Assembly (NCBI GenBank): GCA_965203865.1
Contig: OZ241916.1
Coordinates: forward strand, 1,798,001-1,862,000
Source: G965200765 sp965203865
Lineage (GTDB): Bacteria > Pseudomonadota > Gammaproteobacteria > Arenicellales > JAJDZL01
Direction: 5' to 3'
Length of the DNA stretch: 64,000 nucleotides
The position numbers and the translations under genes are program-made. The notes under the pieces were generated by a model. That model was not told the origin of the DNA and ran no database searches. It was given only the letters and a program-made list of their open reading frames with translations. Below, one piece after another: positions 57,237 to 64,000 of this stretch (positions are counted from its first letter, which is position 1; each line of letters starts with the position of its first letter).

Positions 57237-59813
57237 GTGAAAAAAAATCATTCAAAATCACCGAAACCAGTGGAATCCTATAAGCAACCTGGTCAACGAG
57301 TAAATCTGCCAACTGACCAGACTGAAGCGTATATGGAAGATGAAGACAAAGAGCCTGTGAAGTACACTCCGAATCTACGAGAACACAAAGGCAGACCTGC
57401 TTTGGCTTGGGACCGTAAAGCTGACGACGCAGAAAGCGTATGGGCATATCCATTGTATATTCAGGAAAAAATTCACCCCGGAGCTTTCGTAAACTCGCTA
57501 GCGAAACTTCAGGAAAACGAAAGCAGACAAGGAGACTTGTTCAATGATTTCAACGGATTGCCCGAAAACGCATCCTATGAATGGTACGAACATCAAGGGT
57601 ACTGGCAAAATCGAATTATCAAAGGGCCGAACCGAGAAATCATGGCATCGTTACTGGCAAAGGAAAATATGGGCGGAACCGTCCAAATGATTTTCTTTGA
57701 TCCGCCGTATGGGATTAGCTACAAAGCAAACATGCAGGCAGATACCAGAAACCGCGAACCAAAAAGTGGCGACAAGGTTCTGAATGATCGAGTATCGTGC
57801 AAAGCGTTTCGCGACACTTACGAACGCGGCATTCATTCCTATCTTGATGTTACGAGACAAACGGTGGTACTAGCTCGAGATCTGCTGGCAGAAGAAGGAA
57901 GTTTCTTCATGCAAATCGGAAAAGCGAATGTTCATCGGCTAGCAGTGTTGCTGGATGAGATATTTGGGGAAGAGAACAGGGTGGCTACGATTACTTTCGC
58001 AAAAACAGGATCAACTCCAGCAAAGAAAATTTCCGAAATTGCAGACTATCTCCTATGGTATGCCAAAAACAAAAAAGTGTCTAAATTTCACCAAATATAT
58101 GAAGAAATTGGCAAGAGGCAGGATGTAGTCAAAAAATTTGGATGGGGAGCAATGTTAGAGTTGAAAGACGGAACAACTAGGACACTAACTAAATTAGAGC
58201 GTGAAAATCCAGACAAAGAAATTCCCGAGGGAGCATTAATCTTTGAACGGATGCCCTTATTATCACAAAACACTTCAACAACAGGTTTATCAGAGCCTTA
58301 TGAGTGGAACAGTAAAACTTATACATGTAATGTTGGGCATCAATGGAGAGTCAAAATTAACGGCATGGACCGGCTGGCTGAATTAAATCGATTAGATGCA
58401 GGTGAATCTGGTGAATTGGAATTACGATGGAAGTTATATGAATTTGAATATCCTGGGACTCCAATAAACAATATTTGGTCAAAGAGTCTTTCACCAAATG
58501 ATATGCATTATGTTGTGGAAACGGCGGAAAAGGTCATTGAGCGATGCATTTTGATGACTACAGATCCTGGTGACATAGTATTAGATCCGACGTGTGGTTC
58601 CGGAACAAGTGCGTTTGTGGCTGAAAAATGGGGACGGCGCTGGATAACCATTGATGCGGCGAGTGTGGCGGTTAGTCTAGCGCGGCAAAGGTTGGCGACC
58701 GGCATCTTTCCGTACCATTTGCTTCTGGACTCATCAGAAGGACAAACTGAGGAGTATAAACTCAATTATCAATTATTAGCTGGTTCGAACGATGTACCAA
58801 AGTTTGATGGGGGGCATGGACACGACATAAGAAAAGGCTTTGTTTACGAACGGGTTGCGACTGTATCCGCGGGGATATTAGCCTATGACAAAAATGTCCC
58901 ACCAACTCTTTTGGTAGATCGCACAAAAAAGAAACCCGGAGTGATTCGAGTAGCTTCTCCTTTCACAGTTGAGTCCCATAATCCTCATCAAGTCGTAAAT
59001 CCTGAACTTGCACTACACGAAGATCTTGGAGACGCTGGCTTGGTGGAGAACATCATTAAAGCACTGGAAAAATCCGGGGTTCGGTCAGGGAAACAAAAAT
59101 TGCAAATCAGCGATATCCAACCGATCGAGTATAGACAATTTGACCCTTTTGGTGTTACGCATATAGCGAAGATAGACGGAGAAGATGCTGGCGTTGTCAT
59201 CGCGCCAGAAGACTGTACAGTTACAAGGCACATGATTACCCGGGCCGCGAATAGTTGCTTGGATTTGTCGGGTGGAAGGATACGAATGTTGTTGATAGTC
59301 GGTTTTGCTTTTGAAGTAGCTAGGGGAGAGCAAATTGAACGCCGGGGGAAACTAACAATCTATAAGGCACAAGCGAACCAAGATCTTCGTATTGCAGAGT
59401 TGAAGGACAGCGAGGGAGATCAAGCATTTGTCCATGTTGGAGAGCCAGACATTACTGTTGAATCAATCGGAGACAATGGTCAGCTGATATGCAAAGTCAA
59501 TGGCTACGATACATATGACCCCAGAACAGGACAATTGAAAATTGGAGGAAAGGATGAAATCGCTTGTTGGATGCTTGATACCAATTACGACGGGGAATCC
59601 TTTTTCGCAAAGAGAATTCATTTTCCGGGTGCAGCCAGAGACAATCAAATCAAGAACTTTGCCAGGAAACTAGGCAGTCGAATTGAAAAAGAACTATGGG
59701 AAAACACTTTGTCCTGCATTTCCGCTCCTTTTGATCGTCCCCAAACGGGTCAAGTTGCAGTACGGATAATCACTTGCACCCACACTGAATTGACAGCGGA
59801 AATAGATGTGTAG
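57237..59813 (+). CDS. Type III-like DNA methyltransferase
   Basis: 858 aa, GTG start with AGGT at nine bases. The order of motifs is DPPY first (FFDPPYGISYK near residue 157) and the SAM site VLDPTCGSGTSAFVAE later (near 447), that of a beta-class adenine-N6 methyltransferase. A long C-terminal part probably recognises DNA. No simple tract seen. It would protect the host while the nuclease is off. Confidence 0.85.
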   Translation: MKKNHSKSPKPVESYKQPGQRVNLPTDQTEAYMEDEDKEPVKYTPNLREHKGRPALAWDRKADDAESVWAYPLYIQEKIHPGAFVNSLAKLQENESRQGDLFNDFNGLPENASYEWYEHQGYWQNRIIKGPNREIMASLLAKENMGGTVQMIFFDPPYGISYKANMQADTRNREPKSGDKVLNDRVSCKAFRDTYERGIHSYLDVTRQTVVLARDLLAEEGSFFMQIGKANVHRLAVLLDEIFGEENRVATITFAKTGSTPAKKISEIADYLLWYAKNKKVSKFHQIYEEIGKRQDVVKKFGWGAMLELKDGTTRTLTKLERENPDKEIPEGALIFERMPLLSQNTSTTGLSEPYEWNSKTYTCNVGHQWRVKINGMDRLAELNRLDAGESGELELRWKLYEFEYPGTPINNIWSKSLSPNDMHYVVETAEKVIERCILMTTDPGDIVLDPTCGSGTSAFVAEKWGRRWITIDAASVAVSLARQRLATGIFPYHLLLDSSEGQTEEYKLNYQLLAGSNDVPKFDGGHGHDIRKGFVYERVATVSAGILAYDKNVPPTLLVDRTKKKPGVIRVASPFTVESHNPHQVVNPELALHEDLGDAGLVENIIKALEKSGVRSGKQKLQISDIQPIEYRQFDPFGVTHIAKIDGEDAGVVIAPEDCTVTRHMITRAANSCLDLSGGRIRMLLIVGFAFEVARGEQIERRGKLTIYKAQANQDLRIAELKDSEGDQAFVHVGEPDITVESIGDNGQLICKVNGYDTYDPRTGQLKIGGKDEIACWMLDTNYDGESFFAKRIHFPGAARDNQIKNFARKLGSRIEKELWENTLSCISAPFDRPQTGQVAVRIITCTHTELTAEIDV

Positions 59814-60073
59814 AGCTTGTTCTATAAATGGTACAGGAGTTTGGGTTAACGGTCATCTGACAAAATCAAGCCGATTAAAAATGCACCCTTGGGGTAGTTG
59901 TCCCGCAAATTCGCGAGGCTATTCGATTGCACTATGCTGTGCGCTTGCGTCACCTGATATCAATGTACAAAATTGCTTTCCTGCTTGATGATTCCGTATA
60001 TATCAGTGAGTGGGAATAGCATTACGACACGATTCTTTGTTGATAACAGCAATGCAAGGGATTGTATTGCATG

Positions 60074-60222
60074 CCTCTAACTATAAGTAAAGAAAGCCAG
60101 AATTGGCACATGATCAACGGCGGCTTGCAACAATCAGTTCGGCAATTGAAATTCCCGGAATCGGGGATTGAAACGGAACACAAACTCGTCAATATATTAC
60201 TGCAGGTATTGATACGATACCC
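60074..60222 (+). repeat. Dispersed repeat family B, copy 3
   Basis: Diverged copy of 7983-8124, with the peptide RQLKFPESGIETEHK in a 68-codon frame, possibly the best preserved version of a dead gene. Confidence 0.5.
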
Positions 60223-60302
60223 AAAGGTTCTCACCAGAAAACTCTTGAAATTGCTGATGACGATATAGTTCTGATTTCGTCCAATAATCTAAAATCCTAA
60301 AC

Positions 60303-60332
60303 TTACATAACATTTAAATGAAATTTACATAA
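60303..60332. promoter_or_regulatory. Direct repeat TTACATAA with 22-bp period
   Basis: TTACATAA at 60303-60310 and 60325-60332, two helical turns apart, about 100 bp before bufA. A candidate operator. Confidence 0.35.
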
Positions 60333-60367
60333 AATTAATTGTAGGTTTAATTGGTTGAATTTATTAT

Positions 60368-60396
60368 TTGCGACCTACTATTAATTTTGCTGATAT
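60368..60396 (+). promoter_or_regulatory. Possible bufA promoter
   Basis: TTGCGA (60368-60373), 17-bp spacer, TGATAT (60391-60396). Weak -10. Confidence 0.35.
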
Positions 60397-60428
60397 AGCA
60401 ATTCACTTACAAATGAGGTAATTCCGAT

Positions 60429-60680
60429 ATGAAGGTTTCCAAATCTGTTATCACCGCGGCTGTCTCTGGAGCACTTGCCCTGAGCAGCTTGGCCATGTCT
60501 ACTAATGTTTCAGCAGAAGAAAAATGTTACGGCATAGTTAAAGCAGGACACAACGACTGCCAGTCAGCCACAGGTTCCTGTGCCGGGTCGGCAACTGAGG
60601 ACAATATGCCTAGTGCATTCATTCTCGTTCCAGACGGCCTTTGCGAGAAAATCACTGGCGGCAGCCTGACAAAAGGTTAA
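60429..60680 (+). CDS. bufA1: Bufferin-type copper-binding peptide precursor (DUF2282)
   Basis: 83 aa; GAGGT nine bases before ATG. Signal peptide to about Ala29, then four cysteines (33, 44, 51, 72) with KCYGIVKAGHNDC, GSCAG and GLCEKI, characteristic of BufA1. In this family, cysteines are converted to thiooxazoles by BufB with BufC and the exported peptide binds copper. First gene of the operon. Confidence 0.88.
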   Translation: MKVSKSVITAAVSGALALSSLAMSTNVSAEEKCYGIVKAGHNDCQSATGSCAGSATEDNMPSAFILVPDGLCEKITGGSLTKG

Positions 60681-60700
60681 TCTGACGTTTAGTTATTACT

Positions 60701-61567
60701 CTGCTTACCACTGAATTTCCTGCCAATCCGATTCCGCCAGATGCGGTCGGAATCGGGTTGCGTAGCGAACACTATTCCATCGCGACAACTACAAGCCCTT
60801 CGGTTGACTGGTTTGAAGTTCATAGCGAAAACTTTTTTGGTGACGGCGGCCTGCCCCACGCTGTACTCAACCAAATTCGCCAGCAATATCCGATTGCATT
60901 TCATGGAGTTGGCCTTTCTTTGGGGTCAACCGATAACCTTAGCAAAACTCACCTTGCACGACTCAAAACTTTAATTGCCCACTACCAGCCCGCCTTGGTT
61001 TCGGAACATCTTTCGTGGAGTTCAATCAACGGAGCATACTTGCATGACTTGTTGCCGCTTCCCATGTGTGAAGAATCCGTCAGACATCTTGCCCACAGAA
61101 TTGAATATGTACAGGAGTACCTCAATTGCCAGATACTCGTCGAAAATGCCTCCACTTATCTTGAATTCGTCCACTCCGACATGACAGAGTGGGAGTTCGT
61201 TACCACCGTTGCTCAAAAGAGCGGATGTAAGATTTTGCTGGACCTCAACAATATTTATGTGAACGCCTGCAATCACAAGTTCAATCCAATTCAGTTCATT
61301 GAATTTGTCCCGCCGAATTTGGTCGGAGAACTTCACTTGGCCGGGCACACAGTCAACAGGTTTTCAGATGGGGAAATTCTTATCGACACCCATAATCAGA
61401 GGGTATGCGATGAAGTCTGGGATTTGTACAGGCAGGCGGCACAACGATTTCCTCATGCCCCAACATTGATTGAATGGGACAAGGACATGCCGCCATTCAA
61501 TACACTTCTGGAAGAAGTGTCCATAGCGCGAACCGTACGAAGCGAATTGCACCATGCAGCTGCGTGA
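60701..61567 (+). CDS. bufB: MNIO-family modification enzyme (DUF692)
   Basis: DUF692 TIM-barrel with WFEVHSENFFGDGG, FHGVGLSLGS, SEHLSWSS, ENASTYL and LLDLNNIYVN holding the iron ligands. The first standard start is TTG at 60758, but conserved residues (AVGIGLRSEHY) and a typical leader lie before it, so translation may begin at a nonstandard codon (CTG 60701 or ATT 60695). It oxidises precursor cysteines. Overlaps bufC by 14 bp. Confidence 0.85.
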   Translation: MLTTEFPANPIPPDAVGIGLRSEHYSIATTTSPSVDWFEVHSENFFGDGGLPHAVLNQIRQQYPIAFHGVGLSLGSTDNLSKTHLARLKTLIAHYQPALVSEHLSWSSINGAYLHDLLPLPMCEESVRHLAHRIEYVQEYLNCQILVENASTYLEFVHSDMTEWEFVTTVAQKSGCKILLDLNNIYVNACNHKFNPIQFIEFVPPNLVGELHLAGHTVNRFSDGEILIDTHNQRVCDEVWDLYRQAAQRFPHAPTLIEWDKDMPPFNTLLEEVSIARTVRSELHHAAA

Positions 61568-62336
61568 GCTACAAACCGAGTTTGCAAAACAGATTACCGG
61601 TGCGGCCTCCAATGACCTGCTTTCCAAAATCAACTCGATTGATATAGAAGCGGCGAGAAGAGTACAAGTCTATCGAAACAACATTCATTCCACACTTGTC
61701 GAATCGCTGCAATCGATTTATCCAGTTGTACAGTCAATAGTCGGAGAGGAATTTTTCAAGCAAACTGCCCGAAAATATATTGAAACCCATTCTTCCACAA
61801 GCGGCGACCTGCGCGAATACGGTGAAAAATTGCCGAACCTTCTTGAGTCACTGGAACAGCTGAACGAATTGAGATATCTTTCTGATATTGCGCGAATTGA
61901 ATGGTTGTGCCATGTTTCCTGGTACGCAGAAAACGCGGAATCAATTTCTATTGAAAGACTGCAGAGTATTGAAACCGAGTCTTACCAGAACATCCAGCTA
62001 GTGCTACATCCATCTGTTTACGTTTTGAAATCTGAATTCCCTGTTTTCAAAATCTGGGAATTTTGCCTTGACGAACAAAAAACCGAATCCAGTAAAACGA
62101 TTGATGTAAATTCCGGCAGTCAATGCGTGCTGGTCAAGCGGGATGGACACGAGGTCAAGGTTTACCATATTTCAGATGACTTGCATTGTTTTATCAGCAT
62201 GCTGTCCCAAGGCGGCACGCTTGGACAACTGATTTCGCAGCTTATGGAAACAAATGCGGACTTTGATCTGGCAAAATCTCTGCACCAAGTCTTTGCACTC
62301 GGTACAATATACAGTTTAACTATCCACGGCAATTGA
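61554..62336 (+). CDS. bufC: BufC partner protein (DUF2063)
   Basis: 260 aa. N-terminal DUF2063 domain (RRVQVYRNNIHSTLVESLQSIYPVV read in parts) and YIETHSSTSGDL, then a C-terminal beta-rich domain that probably binds the precursor. Coupled to bufB by overlap. Confidence 0.87.
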   Translation: MQLRELQTEFAKQITGAASNDLLSKINSIDIEAARRVQVYRNNIHSTLVESLQSIYPVVQSIVGEEFFKQTARKYIETHSSTSGDLREYGEKLPNLLESLEQLNELRYLSDIARIEWLCHVSWYAENAESISIERLQSIETESYQNIQLVLHPSVYVLKSEFPVFKIWEFCLDEQKTESSKTIDVNSGSQCVLVKRDGHEVKVYHISDDLHCFISMLSQGGTLGQLISQLMETNADFDLAKSLHQVFALGTIYSLTIHGN

Positions 62337-62360
62337 GCTCGTATCATACAATAATCAATT

Positions 62361-62810
62361 ATGTCCTCAATCTCTAATTTTTATCGTAAGTGCATTTGCA
62401 TACTGGACTGCGGTGCACCCATCGCAGATCTTGCAATCAGGATTTGGCTTGCCAATGTGTTCTTTAAAGCTGGACTTGCCAAGATTTCAAATTGGAAGTC
62501 AACAATTTGGCTTTTCGAGAACGAATATTCGGTACCGGTGCTATCCGCCGAATTTGCCGCTTATTTGGGAACAGCCACAGAATTGATATTTCCGGTTCTT
62601 CTGGCTTTTGGACTTGCCAGTCGAGCTGCTGCCGGAATTTTGTTCTTGTTTAATATCGTGGCGGTAATCTCGTATCCGGCACTGGATGCAAACAGTATTC
62701 TGTGGCATCAGGTATGGGGAATCATGCTGCTTGTTCCCCTGCTTCGAGGACCGGGCAAGATTTCTATTGACCACTTCATTAGCAATCGTTGGATGTCCAG
62801 CAAAGGATAA
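62361..62810 (+). CDS. DoxX-family membrane protein
   Basis: 149 aa, four membrane spans, with RIWLANVFFKAGLAKI and the GRNE-like YLGTATELIFPVLLAFGL. Commonly linked to bufferin operons; precise role not known, perhaps redox. Confidence 0.82.
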   Translation: MSSISNFYRKCICILDCGAPIADLAIRIWLANVFFKAGLAKISNWKSTIWLFENEYSVPVLSAEFAAYLGTATELIFPVLLAFGLASRAAAGILFLFNIVAVISYPALDANSILWHQVWGIMLLVPLLRGPGKISIDHFISNRWMSSKG

Positions 62811-62815
62811 CTGCC

Positions 62816-63838
62816 TTGACTATGCTAGACACCGAATTTGCCGTAGAAGTTGCTGATGTCGAGTTAAGCGGTAGTTCAAGTATCAACTTGAATTTTTTCG
62901 AAACGCTTCAATCGTACGGATTCAAGGATTTTAAAACGAGCCATATACAGGATCTCCAGGTAAACCTCGGAAAACTGTGCAATCAAGCCTGTAACCACTG
63001 CCATGTTGATGCTGGCCCGAAGCGGACAGAGATTATGGCATGGGAAACAATGGAGAAAATTCTGTCATGGAGTGCAAAGCACAACTTGATAACTGCCGAC
63101 ATCACCGGTGGCGCACCAGAACTTAACCCGAATTTTCGAAACTTTGTTGACGGCTTGATCGACTGCAACATGAATGTGATGTCTCGTTGCAATCTCACAG
63201 TACTATTCGAGCGCGGACAGGAAGACTTGGCAGAATGGTACGCAAACCGCCATGTAAAGATCATCTGTTCTTTGCCTTGCTACACCAAGGGCAATGTGGA
63301 ACTTCAGCGCGGCAAGGGAATATTTGAAAAAAGTATTCGCGGACTTCAGCTCCTGAACGAACTTGGATACGGAGTAAACGAGGACTTGCCATTGGATCTT
63401 GTCTACAACCCGTCCGGGGCTTTTCTCCCACCCGCTCAGGCCGAATTAGAATTGCAGTATAAAGAACGACTGTACGATGACTTCGGTATTCAGTTCAATC
63501 AACTTTACACGATCACAAACCTTCCAATCAGCAGATTCAAGCACTACCTGAAACGAACTGGCGAATACGACAACTACCTTAATTTGCTATACGACAACTT
63601 CAATTCGGAGACAGTAAACGGGCTTATGTGCAGACATACCCTCAGTGTCGACTGGCTCGGACGAGTATACGACTGCGACTTTAATCAGATGCTGGGAATT
63701 TCGGCAGGATTCCGTCCCCAAAAACATGTTTGGGATTTAACTTCCGACGACTTGTCCTACCAGCCGATTGCCGTCGGCAATCATTGCTATGGCTGCACAG
63801 CAGGTTCTGGGAGCAGTTGCGGCGGCGCGCTGGTTTAA
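62816..63838 (+). CDS. arsS: Radical SAM protein, ArsS-like (DUF3641)
   Basis: 340 aa from TTG 62816, which has AAGGA eight bases before; ATG 62822 is the alternative. The cluster motif is CNQACNHC (Cys55, 59, 62), then GGAPELNPNFR and a C-terminal cysteine-rich end (CYGCTAGSGSSCGG). ArsS acts in arsenosugar synthesis; here, after DoxX and bufferin genes, a metal- or peptide-related role is possible. Confidence 0.85.
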   Translation: MTMLDTEFAVEVADVELSGSSSINLNFFETLQSYGFKDFKTSHIQDLQVNLGKLCNQACNHCHVDAGPKRTEIMAWETMEKILSWSAKHNLITADITGGAPELNPNFRNFVDGLIDCNMNVMSRCNLTVLFERGQEDLAEWYANRHVKIICSLPCYTKGNVELQRGKGIFEKSIRGLQLLNELGYGVNEDLPLDLVYNPSGAFLPPAQAELELQYKERLYDDFGIQFNQLYTITNLPISRFKHYLKRTGEYDNYLNLLYDNFNSETVNGLMCRHTLSVDWLGRVYDCDFNQMLGISAGFRPQKHVWDLTSDDLSYQPIAVGNHCYGCTAGSGSSCGGALV

Positions 63839-64000
63839 CTTTTTAGTTCAGCGTAAACTTTTCGCTGGCGAACCAATTCAAAAGAAACAACCCCAACCGC
63901 AACTGAAACATTCAGGGTATCAACTTGATGCGCCGTTGGAATACTGGCCACCACATCGCATTTTTTTTCTGTTTCCTTTCGCAGCCCTGTCCCTTCGCTT
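63835..64000 (-). CDS. SpoU-family RNA 2'-O-methyltransferase, 3' end only
   Basis: The last 54 codons of a minus-strand gene running off the window. SEGTGLRKET and the LNVSVAVGVVSFEL motif are typical of the SpoU (RlmB/TrmH) knot C-terminus. It overlaps the arsS-like stop by 4 bp convergently. Confidence 0.6.
   Translation of the reverse strand, partial: SEGTGLRKETEKKCDVVASIPTAHQVDTLNVSVAVGVVSFELVRQRKVYAELKS

Larger units (their letters stand above)
59814..60428. other. Spacer between methylase and bufferin operon
   Basis: 615 bp with copy 3 of repeat family B (60074-60222) and the bufA promoter region. No gene supported. Confidence 0.5.

Overview
The window looks like chromosomal DNA of a free-living or host-associated proteobacterium, most likely gammaproteobacterial. 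The evidence is the core-gene content and order: mrp diverging from metG, then an rnfB-like ferredoxin gene, nth and DUF1841, plus dcd, aroC, leuB and nuoN. Overall base composition is moderate, with long AT-rich spacers. No rRNA, CRISPR array, integrase or transposase was seen. The genus cannot be named from this sequence alone.

Layout. 0-29 kb is mostly metabolic: putrescine use (puuD at the left edge; puuA and puuB with a D-2-hydroxyacid dehydrogenase at 13-17 kb), an isolated nuoN next to an initiator tRNA, a DUF1989 gene with cystathionine beta-lyase, a glyoxalase II/HugZ pair, AlkB, an Irr-like Fur regulator, a peroxiredoxin, adenosine kinase with a carbamoyl-amino-acid hydrolase, a ZIP-like membrane protein with two embedded cyclic-nucleotide-binding domains, a TctCBA solute transporter, and a possible SDR / ferredoxin reductase / Old Yellow Enzyme operon. 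Set among these is a lone membrane-anchored relative of the phage T4 gp4 head-completion nuclease.

29-47 kb is accessory and rearranged. Two direct duplications have the same geometry: an intact gene facing a 3' fragment of its neighbour, then an insert, then a 3' fragment of the first gene facing the intact second gene. In the first (serine dehydrogenase proteinase / AlbA_2 ATPase) the insert carries a HicA-like two-gene cassette. In the second (unknown 153-aa protein / Fic) the insert is bounded by inverted repeats and carries a coiled-coil membrane protein. Between them lies a giant autotransporter with twelve Calx-beta repeats. Its 5' coding region contains a G12 tract that puts it out of frame, with a second G10 tract just upstream of the promoter.

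47-54 kb is the housekeeping block. At 54-60 kb is a type III-like restriction-modification pair whose restriction gene has a C11 tract at codon 3, again in the off frame; the methylase has no such tract. 60-64 kb is a bufferin (BufA1-BufB-BufC) copper-peptide operon followed by DoxX and an ArsS-like radical SAM gene, ending in the 3' tip of an RlmB-type RNA methyltransferase. Two dispersed repeat families, one palindromic and one apparently decayed coding sequence, link the accessory stretches. The main new proposition is a pair of simple-tract phase switches, on a surface autotransporter and on a restriction nuclease, in a genome also carrying repeat-bounded inserts.
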